A stretch of 64,000 nucleotides of DNA from Microbacterium aerolatum (GTDB taxonomy: Bacteria > Actinomycetota > Actinomycetes > Actinomycetales > Microbacteriaceae): the NCBI RefSeq assembly GCF_007988825.1, contig NZ_BJUW01000002.1, positions 124,001-188,000 of the forward strand. Direction: 5' to 3'. Shown in pieces: positions 9,698-18,176 of the stretch; position 1 is the first letter of the stretch, and each line of letters starts with the position of its first letter. The notes below the pieces were generated by a model. The model saw nothing but the letters and a program-made list of their open reading frames with translations, was not told the origin of the DNA and did not search any database. The position numbers were made by a program, and so were the translations under genes.

Positions 9698-10405
9698 TCA
9701 CGCCGCGCGGACGGCGGCGGCGATGTCGGCGGGTGAACCCTGCCACGGCGCGCCATGCCCCGGCAGCACCCAGGATGCCGGTACTTCCGCGAGCCGGTCG
9801 AGCGACGCAATCGCCTCTGCTGGTTCGTCCGTGAACGGCGCGGGCTGCGCACCCTCACGACCGGTGAGGACGTGGCGGGTGGTGAGCGCGTCGCCGACGA
9901 ACACGGCATCCACTGCCGGAACGTGCACTGCGATGCTGCCGGGCGAGTGCCCCGGCATCCCGATCACGACCGGTGCGCCGGGCAGTTCCAGTACGTCACC
10001 GTCCGCGACCTCGACGACATCCTGCACGTACCGTGTGCGCATCGCGTTCTTGCGCAGTCCATAGGCGAAGAAGCTCAGCACGGGTCCGATGCGCGCGGGA
10101 CCCATCGGCGTCTTCGGCTTTTCGCCGGTGCGCACCCGATGCGCGTCGGCGGAGTGGATGAACACCGGCACGCCGGTCTCCTGTCGCAGCCGCTCGGCGA
10201 AACCGATGTGGTCGCTGTCGCCGTGCGTGAGGACGAGTCCACGGACATCGGAGACCGGACGGCCGATCGCCTCGAGTTCGCGCTGCAGGTCGTTCCAGTG
10301 CCCAGGCAACCCGGCATCGACGAGAGTGATGCCCTCGGGAAGATCGATGAGGTACGACGCGACGAGGTCGTTGCCCAGTCGGTGCAGGTGCGGTGCGAGC
10401 TTCAT
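9698..10405 (-). CDS. MBL-fold metallo-hydrolase
   Basis: A 235-residue metallo-beta-lactamase-fold protein. The dinuclear zinc motif is LTHGDSDHIGF, with His61, Asp63, Asp65 and His66; the second residue is Gly rather than the usual His of HxHxDH, which may alter the first metal site. Later metal ligands appear in GMPGHSPGS, VGDAL and LPGHG. It is divergent from a TetR regulator, and the 85-bp gap holds a clean palindrome, so it is probably that regulator's target. Function could be a lactonase, glyoxalase II-like or other esterase; not resolved. Confidence 0.85.
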   Translation of the reverse strand: MKLAPHLHRLGNDLVASYLIDLPEGITLVDAGLPGHWNDLQRELEAIGRPVSDVRGLVLTHGDSDHIGFAERLRQETGVPVFIHSADAHRVRTGEKPKTPMGPARIGPVLSFFAYGLRKNAMRTRYVQDVVEVADGDVLELPGAPVVIGMPGHSPGSIAVHVPAVDAVFVGDALTTRHVLTGREGAQPAPFTDEPAEAIASLDRLAEVPASWVLPGHGAPWQGSPADIAAAVRAA

Positions 10406-10436
10406 GATGTGTCCTCAGCATCCATTTCGGGTTGTC

Positions 10437-10479
10437 ATGGCTATGATACGTAGCTATCATAGCTAACGTCAATAGCCAT
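10437..10479. promoter_or_regulatory. Nested palindromic operator between MBL hydrolase and TetR genes
   Basis: GCTATGATA (10440-10448) and TATCATAGC (10455-10463) are perfect 9-bp arms with a 6-nt spacer. A wider pair, ATGGCTAT (10437-10444) and ATAGCCAT (10472-10479), encloses them. Placed in the divergent gap 12 to 54 bp before the TetR ATG, this is the expected autoregulatory TetR operator controlling both genes. Confidence 0.8.
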
Positions 10480-10490
10480 TGGAGGTTCGG

Positions 10491-11102
10491 ATGCCAACGC
10501 CGGAGCGCACGTCCCATACTGCGATCGTCGAAGCAGGACGAGAGATCCTCGAGTCCGACGGACCCGCCGGGCTGACGATGCAGGCCGTCGCCACCCGTGT
10601 CGGCGTGCGCGCACCGTCGCTGTACAAGCGCATCCGCAACCGCGACGCCCTCCTGGCCGCGGTGGCCGAGGCGACCGTCGACGACCTCACCCACCGCCTC
10701 ACCGCCGCCGCGAGATTGCATTCCGCGGCCGAGATGCCCGGAAACTCCGTCGATCTCGGCCGCGGAATGCAATCTCAGGGGGCTCGGGGGGCTCGAGAGG
10801 AGCTGGTCGGGCTCGCGGAGGCGTTTCGGGCGTTTGCGCACGAACGTCCGGAGGGGTTCCGGCTGATGTTCACGGCATCCGCTCCACTCGATGCGCTCGA
10901 GCACGCGGCGGCACCGGTCCTCCACGCAGCGCGCGCGCTCGTCGGCGACGATGACGCCCTCGACGCCGCTCGCCTGTTCACCGCGTGGGCGACCGGCTTC
11001 CTGCAGATGGAGCTGGCCGGAGCGTTCCGCCTGGGCGGCGACGTCGACGACGCCTTCGATTACGGACTCGATCGCTTGATCCACGGGCTCGCCGCGGGGT
11101 GA
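10491..11102 (+). CDS. TetR-family repressor with in-frame palindromic insertion
   Basis: A 203-residue regulator. The N-terminal TetR DNA-binding domain covers residues about 10-60 (ILESDGPAGLTMQAVATRVG, then PSLYKRIRNRDALL). The C-terminal ligand/dimer domain resumes at REELVGLAEAFRAF and ends near LDRLIHGLAAG. Between them, at about residues 74-96, lies a low-homology stretch (LHSAAEMPGNSVDLGRGMQS) encoded by a perfect inverted repeat. The ATG at 10491 has GGAGG 5 nt upstream, and the upstream palindrome is its likely operator. The reading frame is open through the insertion, so the protein may still work with a longer linker. Confidence 0.85.
   Translation: MPTPERTSHTAIVEAGREILESDGPAGLTMQAVATRVGVRAPSLYKRIRNRDALLAAVAEATVDDLTHRLTAAARLHSAAEMPGNSVDLGRGMQSQGARGAREELVGLAEAFRAFAHERPEGFRLMFTASAPLDALEHAAAPVLHAARALVGDDDALDAARLFTAWATGFLQMELAGAFRLGGDVDDAFDYGLDRLIHGLAAG
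10712..10776. repeat. Perfect 24-bp inverted repeat inside a coding region
   Basis: Positions 10712-10735 and 10753-10776 are exact reverse complements over 24 bp, separated by 17 nt. The 65-nt unit lies in the linker-coding part of the TetR gene and keeps the frame open. It is not related to the GGGTCGTTGAGCG repeat family in this window and looks like a small palindromic element that inserted in frame. Confidence 0.9.
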
Positions 11103-11223
11103 GGCGCACGCGCATCCGGATCGCAGTTCCTGCCGTTCTGCCCGCGCCAGACCGGCGAGAAGTGCGACCCGAACGGGTACAGCGCCACTCGGTTCTGCCA
11201 CACTGATTCCCGGAGGGGCATAC

Positions 11224-12279
11224 ATGAGCGCGCACGAGAACGACGAGACTCCCGACGACGCGAAGCCGCATCGGCGGTGGCGGAAGACCAGGATCACCGT
11301 CGGCATCCTCATCGCGGTCGTGCTGGTCGTGGCAGCGATCGGAGCCATCACGCCATGGCCGTCCGCGATGGTGATCCGCGCCGTGTTCACCAAGGGCGGC
11401 GATGCGACCGCCGCCGAGATGGACAAGCACGTCCCCGACACCGAACTGACCGAGACGCTCGACGTGTCCTACGGCGACGACGGCACCGACACGACCATGG
11501 ATGTCTTCCGCCCGGCATCCGCCACCGACCCGCTGCCGACGGTCGTCTGGATTCATGGCGGAGCCTGGATCTCGGGGTCGAAGGAGAACGTCGACCCGTA
11601 CATGCGAATACTCGCTGCCGAGGGCTACACGACCATCGCGGTCAACTACACGATCGGCCCGGAGGGCACGTACCCGACCGCCGTGGGCCAGCTCAACCAG
11701 GCGCTGGAGTACATCGACGCGAACGCCGAGGACCTGGGCGTCGACGCCTCGCAGATCGTCCTCGCCGGGGACTCCGCCGGGAGTCAGCTGGCCAGTCAGA
11801 TGGCGACGATCATGACGAACCCGGACTACGCCGAGATCATGTCGATCGACCCCGCACTGGATGCCGATCAGCTCGTAGCCACGGTGCTCAACTGCGGCGT
11901 CTACGATCTGGCCGCCCTCGCCGCGCTCTCGGGAATCGAGGGCTGGGGGCTCAAGTCCGCGATGTGGGCATACGCCGGCGACCGGACCTGGGCCGAGGGC
12001 GCCACCGGATCGACGATGTCGACGATCGGCTGGGTGACGGCCGACTTCCCCACCACGTACATCTCCGGCGGTAACGGCGACGGATTGACCTGGCTGCAGT
12101 CGATCCCGATGGCCCAGCGCCTCGAAGCGCTGGGCGTGGACGTGACCACCCTGTTCTGGCCCGCGGCCCACGAGCCGGCACTGCCGCACGAGTACCAGTT
12201 CCACCTCGACATGCCCGACGCGCAGACCGCCCTGCAGAAGACACTCGACTTCCTGGACGCACACACGACTCAGCCCTGA
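11224..12279 (+). CDS. Membrane-anchored alpha/beta hydrolase (esterase/lipase-like)
   Basis: A 351-residue protein with a cytoplasmic charged N-terminus, one transmembrane segment at about residues 24-42 (ITVGILIAVVLVVAAIGAI) and an extracytoplasmic alpha/beta-hydrolase domain. The oxyanion motif WIHGGAWISG and the nucleophile motif GDSAGSQLA are those of the hormone-sensitive lipase / BD-FAE family. A C-terminal AHEPALPHEYQFH stretch supplies a candidate catalytic His. GGAGGGG precedes the ATG. It stands between the TetR gene and kynA without close coupling; the substrate is probably a short-chain ester. Confidence 0.85.
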   Translation: MSAHENDETPDDAKPHRRWRKTRITVGILIAVVLVVAAIGAITPWPSAMVIRAVFTKGGDATAAEMDKHVPDTELTETLDVSYGDDGTDTTMDVFRPASATDPLPTVVWIHGGAWISGSKENVDPYMRILAAEGYTTIAVNYTIGPEGTYPTAVGQLNQALEYIDANAEDLGVDASQIVLAGDSAGSQLASQMATIMTNPDYAEIMSIDPALDADQLVATVLNCGVYDLAALAALSGIEGWGLKSAMWAYAGDRTWAEGATGSTMSTIGWVTADFPTTYISGGNGDGLTWLQSIPMAQRLEALGVDVTTLFWPAAHEPALPHEYQFHLDMPDAQTALQKTLDFLDAHTTQP

Positions 12280-12314
12280 CGCCTGACCGATCGTTCGGGA
12301 TATCCTCAGGAATC

Positions 12315-13199
12315 ATGGGCACTGATTCGACGAGCGAGTCCAGCGGCGGCTCCGCGCACAACGAGCGGGCGCTCGAGGACACGATCGTCACCGACCTCTC
12401 CGGTCGCATGACCTACGGGTCCTACCTCGGACTCGACCGCCTGCTCTCCGCGCAGCATCCGGTGAGCGAGCCGCAGCACCACGACGAGATGCTGTTCATC
12501 ATCCAGCATCAGACCACCGAGCTGTGGCTCAAGCAACTGCTGCATGAGCTGTCGTCGGCGCGCGATCTGCTGGCGAGCGACGACCTGCGCGAGGCGCTCA
12601 AGCGGGTGGCGCGCGTCAAGCGCATCCAGGACGTGATGACCCAGCAGTGGTCGGTGCTGGCGACCCTCACGCCGACCGAGTACGCGCAGTTCCGCGGCGC
12701 GCTGGGCAACTCGTCCGGATTCCAGTCGGTGCAGTACCGTGCCGTGGAGTTCGCGCTCGGCAACAAGAACGAGCGGATGCTGTCGGTGTTCCGCGATCAC
12801 CCCGCGAACCTCGCCCTGCTCACGACGGAGTTCGAGCGGCCCACGCTGTACGACGAGTTCCTGCGGTACGCGTCACGGCGCGGCATCCCGATCCCGGCCG
12901 AGATCCTCGAGCGCGACATCCGCGAGCCGTATCGCCCGCACCCCTCCCTCGTGCCGGCGATCCGCGAGATCTACGAGCACCCGCAGACGCACTGGGATCT
13001 CTACGAGGCCTGCGAGGACCTGGTCGATCTGGAGGACAACTTCCAGTTCTGGCGCTTCCGGCACCTGAAGACCGTGACGCGCACGATCGGGATGAAACCC
13101 GGCACCGGCGGATCGAGCGGGGTCGGATTCCTGCAGCGCGCGCTTGAGCTCACGTTCTTCCCCGAGCTGTACACGGTGCGCACCGAGATCGGGGCGTGA
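12315..13199 (+). CDS. kynA: Tryptophan 2,3-dioxygenase
   Basis: A 294-residue all-helical haem dioxygenase, usual length for bacterial TDO. It opens the indole ring of L-tryptophan with O2, giving N-formylkynurenine. Family landmarks are TYGSYLGLDRLL near residue 35, HHDEMLFIIQHQTTELWLKQ (substrate/haem pocket), FQSVQYRAVEFALG and a C-terminal GTGGSSGVGFLQ loop. It is the first gene of a three-gene operon; its TGA shares one base with the ATG of the amidohydrolase, and kynU follows. Confidence 0.96.
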   Translation: MGTDSTSESSGGSAHNERALEDTIVTDLSGRMTYGSYLGLDRLLSAQHPVSEPQHHDEMLFIIQHQTTELWLKQLLHELSSARDLLASDDLREALKRVARVKRIQDVMTQQWSVLATLTPTEYAQFRGALGNSSGFQSVQYRAVEFALGNKNERMLSVFRDHPANLALLTTEFERPTLYDEFLRYASRRGIPIPAEILERDIREPYRPHPSLVPAIREIYEHPQTHWDLYEACEDLVDLEDNFQFWRFRHLKTVTRTIGMKPGTGGSSGVGFLQRALELTFFPELYTVRTEIGA

Positions 13200-14056
13200 T
13201 GCTCGAGGTGCACCGCGTGCCCGGCGGCTTCGTCACCGGAGGATTCACCGACCATCACGTGCACCTGCAGCTCGTCGATGCCGCCGCCCTGGCGGGTTCG
13301 GTGCTCGGCCGGGTCATCGATCTCGGCGGGAATCCGGAGGTGCTGGCCGTCGCCGCTTCTCGGGAGCAGGACGAATCAGGCGTCGAGATCGCCTTCGCCG
13401 GCGCGTTTCTGACGCCGCCCGGAGGCTACCCGTCCGATCGCGCGTGGGCGCCGGCAGGATCGGTGCGCGAGATCGCCGACGCGGATGCCGCCGCCCGCGC
13501 AATCGCCGAGATGAAGGATGCCGGCGCCGGCTGCATCAAGATCGCCAGCAACAGCACGGCGGGACCGGTGTTCTCGGATGATCTGTTCCGGGAGATCGTC
13601 GCACTGAGCGCGGCGAACGGGCTGCCGGTCGTCGCACACGCGGAAGGCCCGGGCGAGGCGCAACGGGTGGTCAGGCTGGGCGCGACCATGCTCGCCCATG
13701 CGCCGTTCACCGAGCGGCTGACCGAGTCCGAGATCGATCTGCAGGCGGAGTCCGCGGAATGGGTCTCTACCCTCGCGATCCACGGCGACGGCGCCTATGA
13801 AATCGCGGTCGACAACGTCCGCCGGTTCTACGCGGCGGGCGGGACCGTGCTGTACGGCACCGACATGGGCAACGGCCCCACACCGCCAGATCTGAACCCT
13901 CACGAGATCGCCGCGCTGCGCGAAGCGGGGATCGATGGCGAGGACCTGCTGCGCGCGCTCGACCCCGTACCCGGTGCGCCGTGCCTCTTCATCCCCGGCG
14001 AGTCGTTCGACCCGCTGCTGGCCCGCCCCCTCACTCCCGCCGATCTGGAGGCCTGA
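13199..14056 (+). CDS. Amidohydrolase between kynA and kynU, candidate kynurenine formamidase
   Basis: A 285-residue amidohydrolase-superfamily protein. The TIM-barrel metal ligands can be traced: HxH at His20-His22 in TDHHVHL, a possible bridging Lys in GCIKIAS, His in VVAHAEG, His in LAHAPF and Asp in YGTDMGNG. It does not look like the usual KynB (cyclase fold, HxGTHxDxPxH) or alpha/beta-hydrolase formamidases. Its operon position is exactly where N-formylkynurenine must be deformylated to kynurenine. Other roles, such as hydrolysing a related cyclic or N-acyl compound, cannot be excluded. GTG at 13196 is an alternative start one codon earlier. Confidence 0.82.
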   Translation: MLEVHRVPGGFVTGGFTDHHVHLQLVDAAALAGSVLGRVIDLGGNPEVLAVAASREQDESGVEIAFAGAFLTPPGGYPSDRAWAPAGSVREIADADAAARAIAEMKDAGAGCIKIASNSTAGPVFSDDLFREIVALSAANGLPVVAHAEGPGEAQRVVRLGATMLAHAPFTERLTESEIDLQAESAEWVSTLAIHGDGAYEIAVDNVRRFYAAGGTVLYGTDMGNGPTPPDLNPHEIAALREAGIDGEDLLRALDPVPGAPCLFIPGESFDPLLARPLTPADLEA

Positions 14057-15268
14057 ATGACCGATCTGCTCGCCGAAGCCCGCGACCTCGACGCCCGCGA
14101 TCCGCTGGCTGCCCACCTCGAGGCCTTCGTCCCGGCCGCCGGCGTCAGCGCGTACCTCGACGGCAACTCGCTCGGCCGGCCACTGCGAGAACTGCCCGAC
14201 CGCCTCGCGGCCTTCGTGCGCGAAGACTGGGGAACGCGGCTGATCCGCTCGTGGGACGAGCAGTGGATGGACCTGCCGACCGCCCTCGGAGACCGGATCG
14301 GGATGCTGTGCCTCGGCGCCGCGGCGGGCCAGACGGTGGTCGCGGACTCCACCACGGTGCTGCTGTACAAGCTCATGCGCGCGGCGGTCGCGGCGCGCCC
14401 CGAGCGGACCGAGATCGTCATCGAGGACGGCAACTTCCCCACCGACCGCTTCATCGCCGAGGGCATCGCGGCCGAAAGCGGGCTGACGCTGCGCTGGATC
14501 AGTCCCGACCCGGTCGCCGGTGTGCAGGTCGCCGACATCGAGGCCGCCGTCTCGGCGCGCACCGCTCTCGTCGTTCTTAGCCACGTCGACTATCGCTCCG
14601 GCGCGCTGGCCGACATGAAGACGATCACGGATGCCGTGCACGATGTCGGCGCGCTGATGCTGTGGGACCTGTGCCACTCGGTGGGCGTGATCCCGGTCGA
14701 GCTCGATGCGTGCGGTGTCGACCTCGCCGTCGGGTGCACCTACAAGTATCTGAACGGCGGGCCTGGTTCACCCGCTTTCGCCTACGTGAACGCGCGCCAC
14801 CACGGCCTGCTCCGACAGCCCATCCAGGGCTGGATGGGTGCGGGTGACGTGTTCGCGATGGGCTCCACGTACGCGCCGGCCGGCGGCATCCGCCAGTTCA
14901 TCAGCGGCACCCCTCCCGTGCTCGGGATGCTGGCGATGCAGGGCATGCTCGACCTGATCGAGCAGGCGACGATCGGTGCCGTGCGCGAGAAGTCGCAGGC
15001 GCTCACCGACCTCGTCGTGCGGGCCGTCGACGAGGAGCTCGCCCCGCTCGGCGTGCGGCTGCTCAGCCCGAGGGATGCCGCGCTGCGCGGCGGACACGTC
15101 ACGATCGGCCACCCGGACTTCGCCGAGGTGACCAAGCGACTGTGGGCCGACGGCGTGATCCCGGACTTCCGGTTCCCCGACGGCATCCGGCTGGGATTGT
15201 CGCCGCTGAGCACCTCGTATGCCGAGGCGCTCAGCGGCGTACTGGCCGTGCGCGATGCGCTGAGCTGA
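14057..15268 (+). CDS. kynU: Kynureninase
   Basis: A 403-residue PLP-dependent aminotransferase-fold enzyme that cleaves kynurenine to anthranilate and alanine. Seen in order: LDGNSLGRP near the N-terminus, the PLP-phosphate contacts around ADSTTVLLYK, the cofactor Asp in LWDLCHSVG, and the Schiff-base lysine Lys230 in CTYKYLNGGPGSPAF. The start ATG directly abuts the preceding TGA and has GGAGG upstream. It completes the tryptophan-to-anthranilate route with the two genes before it. No anthranilate-degrading genes are in this window. Confidence 0.96.
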   Translation: MTDLLAEARDLDARDPLAAHLEAFVPAAGVSAYLDGNSLGRPLRELPDRLAAFVREDWGTRLIRSWDEQWMDLPTALGDRIGMLCLGAAAGQTVVADSTTVLLYKLMRAAVAARPERTEIVIEDGNFPTDRFIAEGIAAESGLTLRWISPDPVAGVQVADIEAAVSARTALVVLSHVDYRSGALADMKTITDAVHDVGALMLWDLCHSVGVIPVELDACGVDLAVGCTYKYLNGGPGSPAFAYVNARHHGLLRQPIQGWMGAGDVFAMGSTYAPAGGIRQFISGTPPVLGMLAMQGMLDLIEQATIGAVREKSQALTDLVVRAVDEELAPLGVRLLSPRDAALRGGHVTIGHPDFAEVTKRLWADGVIPDFRFPDGIRLGLSPLSTSYAEALSGVLAVRDALS

Positions 15269-15283
15269 GGGGCCGGAGGTTCG

Positions 15284-15359
15284 CTTCGACTCCTCGCTGC
15301 GCTCGTCGCTCAACGCGTTTCGGCTGCGGCGGCTCCGCCGCCTTCGCTCAACGACCCGC
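15284..15359. repeat. Palindromic intergenic repeat, partial copy 2
   Basis: This run carries CTTCGACTC, CTGCGCTCG, CGTTTCGGCTGCGG and the terminal CGCTCAACGACCC seen in the copies at 9474 and 37421, but the left half with GGGTCGTTGAGCG is missing. It lies just after kynU and before the convergent FBP gene, where it may double as a transcription-stop structure. Confidence 0.7.
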
Positions 15360-15393
15360 AGGGCGCGAGCTTTCGTCCCACGATCCAGCGGGG

Positions 15394-15879
15394 TCAGGCG
15401 GCGACGGCGCGCAGGAAACCCCTGACGTTCTCGCCGAGCCGTGCGATGCGCTGGTCCCTGGCCGCTTCCCGGTCGAAGCCTTCGTAAGCCAGCGGCGGCA
15501 GCTGGCGCACGGTGTGCGAGCAGCCGAACTCCGCGCAGGCGAGGGTGCCGATGGTGTCGCCGTTGCGTCCCGCGGCACCGGCCTTGCGGGCCGAGAAGAG
15601 CTGCACGTCGTTGCGGAGCGTGACGTCGTCGCACCACGAGCACTGCGCGCGGGCGAGCACGCGCTGTTCCGCACGCTGCAGGAGCGCGCCGGTGAGCACG
15701 CCGTCAACCTCGGTGACGACGTAGGCGCGACGGGCGAACTTCTGATCCGACCAGCCCAGGTAGTCGAGCCGGTCGAAATCGGTCTCGGCGAAGCCGGGCG
15801 CGAGGGTCAGGGAGGAGACCTCCTTGCGGGAGGCGTTGATGAAGGATGCGCGGATGTCGCGCTCGGTGAGGGTACGCAT
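15394..15879 (-). CDS. FBP-domain EF-G-binding-type zinc protein
   Basis: A 161-residue protein matching the FusB/FusC-like FBP family: an N-terminal helical part (residues 1-80) and a C-terminal treble-clef zinc finger with ligands in QCSWCDDV and CAEFGCSHTVR. Family members bind elongation factor G and can release it from the ribosome, some giving fusidic-acid resistance; actinobacterial homologues are mostly untested. It stands alone on the minus strand. The start ATG lacks a strong Shine-Dalgarno. The 207 bp upstream to the M20 gene shows no gene or clear signal. Confidence 0.82.
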   Translation of the reverse strand: MRTLTERDIRASFINASRKEVSSLTLAPGFAETDFDRLDYLGWSDQKFARRAYVVTEVDGVLTGALLQRAEQRVLARAQCSWCDDVTLRNDVQLFSARKAGAAGRNGDTIGTLACAEFGCSHTVRQLPPLAYEGFDREAARDQRIARLGENVRGFLRAVAA

Positions 15880-16086
15880 GATGATGCTTTCTGTTCAGAC
15901 TCGAGGATGAGCCGGCATCGCTCAGATGGATGCCGGGTACGACGATCTGCCGGGGACGGTGATCCGCCTCCGGCCGATGCTCAGCCTCTGCCGCCGGCGC
16001 GCGATGCGCCTGCGACCGCCTTCCGCGCCCGAGGGGCGCTCACACAGAACAGCACGGGGCGAGTTTACCCGTCGATCGGACGGACG

Positions 16087-17298
16087 TCACGCGCGCTCGA
16101 GCCGTCGCCACGCCAGCTCGGCGAGCACTGACGCCTGAAGCCCCAGCACGCCGTCGTCGAAGACCGCGTGCTCGGAGTGCAGGGGCCCCGACCCCTCGTC
16201 GGGCGCCGCGCCCAGGAACACCAGGGTGCCCGGCACCTCCTCGAGCACGTAGGAGAAGTCCTCCGATGCCATCGACGGCGCCTCAAGGCGGGTCACCCGC
16301 TCGGCACCGACCAGCTCGTCGAGGACATCCAGCGCGAACGTCGTCTCGACCGGGTCGTTGTAGGTCACGGGGTACGAGGCGATGAACTCGACCTCGAGGG
16401 TGCAGCCGTTCGCCTCGGCGATCCCGGTCAGCATGGCGGGCAGCTGGTCGCGGATGATCTCCAGCGTCGCCTTGGACAGCGTGCGGATGTTGGCCTCCAG
16501 CTGCACCTCGGCCGCGAGCACGTTGCTGGCAGCCGAATCGCTGGAGAGCCGCGTGATCGAGATCACGGCCTGGTCTGTGGCCGGCAGCCGCCGTGCACCG
16601 AACGCCTGCACGGCGAGGATGAGCTGTGCCGCCACCGGTACAGGGTCGATCGCGTTCTGCGGGAACGCCGCGTGGCCTCCGGTGCCGCGCAGTGTCATGC
16701 GCAGCGCACTGGCGCTGGCCATCATCGACCCTGCCCTGGTGACGAGTTGCCCGCGCGGAACCGTGCACTCCACATGGATCGCGTAGGCGGCGACCGGGCG
16801 CTCCCCCGCCGCCTCCAGCACACCCTCTTCGAGCATGATGCGGCCGCCGGCCCGTCCCTCCTCACCGGGCTGGAACATGAACACGACCGTTCCGGGAAGC
16901 TCTGCCCGCCGGGCGACGAGAAGCCGCACCGCACCGAGCAGGCCCGCCATGTGCAGATCATGACCGCAGGCGTGCATGGCGCCGGAGGCGGACGCGAAGT
17001 CCAGGCCGGTGGCCTCGTTCACGGGCAGGCCGTCCATATCGGCGCGAAGCAGCACGACAGGGCCCGGCATACCGCCCCGGAGGACCGCGGTCACCGACGA
17101 CAGCGAGCGCCCTGTGCTGATCTCCAGCCCGAGGCCCTCGAGCTCGCGCAGCAGGATCGCCTGGGTGCGAGGCAGCTCGAGTCCGATCTCGACGGCCGTG
17201 TGCAGCTCGCGCCGCACGGTGATCAGGTCGTCCAGCAGGCCCGCGGCTTCCGCCTCGAATCGCGTCATCAGGTCAGCATCCTCTCGGGGTGTGCGCAT
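16087..17298 (-). CDS. M20-family amidohydrolase (N-acyl-amino-acid/aminobenzoyl-glutamate type)
   Basis: A 403-residue zinc-dependent amidohydrolase of the M20D branch (HipO/AbgB/IAA-amino-acid hydrolase-like). The metal motif HACGHDLHMA, the acidic FQPGEEG with catalytic Glu, and a late MASEDFSY acidic ligand are all visible. The lid/dimerisation domain starts near the RMTLRGTGGHAAFP segment. It cleaves N-acyl amino acids or related amides in the cytoplasm. GGAGG lies just before the ATG. It is last in line after an ABC importer on the same strand with a 104-bp gap, so it may process the imported compound, though it could have its own promoter. Confidence 0.88.
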   Translation of the reverse strand: MRTPREDADLMTRFEAEAAGLLDDLITVRRELHTAVEIGLELPRTQAILLRELEGLGLEISTGRSLSSVTAVLRGGMPGPVVLLRADMDGLPVNEATGLDFASASGAMHACGHDLHMAGLLGAVRLLVARRAELPGTVVFMFQPGEEGRAGGRIMLEEGVLEAAGERPVAAYAIHVECTVPRGQLVTRAGSMMASASALRMTLRGTGGHAAFPQNAIDPVPVAAQLILAVQAFGARRLPATDQAVISITRLSSDSAASNVLAAEVQLEANIRTLSKATLEIIRDQLPAMLTGIAEANGCTLEVEFIASYPVTYNDPVETTFALDVLDELVGAERVTRLEAPSMASEDFSYVLEEVPGTLVFLGAAPDEGSGPLHSEHAVFDDGVLGLQASVLAELAWRRLERA

Positions 17299-17402
17299 GG
17301 TGCCTCCGAACCTATTCGGTGGCGCGCCGATCGATAATGTGCGCCGGTCACACAGTGGGCTGAATCCGTCGTACGAACCACCCAGGCCGGGCGCAGGCGG
17401 CT

Positions 17403-18176
17403 TCAGTCGCTGAGCACCATTCGTTCGCCCAGCACGGGGACGGCTTCCAGCAGCTCCATCGTGTACGGCTCCGCGGGGGCGGCGAGCAGCTCGTCCGTCG
17501 GCCCGTACTCGACGATGTGCCCGTCGCGCATCACGGCGATGTCGTCGCTGACGTACCTGACCACCGCCAGGTTGTGAGAGATGAACAGCATCGTCAGTCC
17601 CAGGCGCTGCTGCAGGTCGCGCAGCAGATTCAGCACCGTGGACTGCACGGAGACGTCCAGGGCGCTGGTGACCTCATCGGCGATGAGTATCTCTGGTTCG
17701 CCGGCGAGCGCCCTGGCGATCGTGATGCGCTGACGCTGTCCGCCGGAGAACGACTTCGGAAGCTCGCCCGCGCGCCCAGGATCCATGCCGACCTGCTCCA
17801 GCAGCTCGGCGACGCGGTCGCGACGTGCCGTCCGGGACAGGTCACGATCCGCCGCAGTGAGGCCCTCGGCGATCGACTCACCGATCGGCATCCTGGGGTC
17901 GAGTGCGGAGAACGGGTCCTGGAACACCATCTGGATGCGACGGCGCGCGGTCCTCGCCGAGCGACGTCTTCCGACCGAGCTCACGCCGTGCACGCGGATG
18001 TCGCCCGCGTGGATCGGCGCGAGTCCGACCGCAGCGTTGGCGACGGTCGACTTCCCCGAGCCCGATTCGCCGACCAGCCCCAGCGTCTTCCCTGCAGGCA
18101 CTTCGAGAGACACCCCGGAGACGACCTCGCGGCGCCCGTACCTGACCTGGAGATCCTCGATCTCGAGTGCGTTCAC
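17403..18176 (-). CDS. ABC transporter ATP-binding protein, Dpp/Opp type
   Basis: A 257-residue ATPase: Walker A GESGSGKST near residue 36, Q-loop MVFQDPFSALDPR, signature FSGGQRQR, Walker B ILIADEVTSALD and the H-loop FISHN. It matches the DppF/OppF subunit of peptide/nickel-type importers, and drives uptake with the ATPase half of the fusion protein encoded just upstream. Its ATG overlaps the fusion stop by 4 bp. It is shorter than many DppF proteins because the usual C-terminal oligopeptide extension is minimal. Confidence 0.93.
   Translation of the reverse strand: MNALEIEDLQVRYGRREVVSGVSLEVPAGKTLGLVGESGSGKSTVANAAVGLAPIHAGDIRVHGVSSVGRRRSARTARRRIQMVFQDPFSALDPRMPIGESIAEGLTAADRDLSRTARRDRVAELLEQVGMDPGRAGELPKSFSGGQRQRITIARALAGEPEILIADEVTSALDVSVQSTVLNLLRDLQQRLGLTMLFISHNLAVVRYVSDDIAVMRDGHIVEYGPTDELLAAPAEPYTMELLEAVPVLGERMVLSD

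Noticed and set aside
11134..11214. Cys-containing plus-strand run between the TetR and hydrolase genes (FCPRQTGEKC and following)
   Set aside because: No start codon in frame before it, and it runs on only in the shadow frame of the hydrolase gene.
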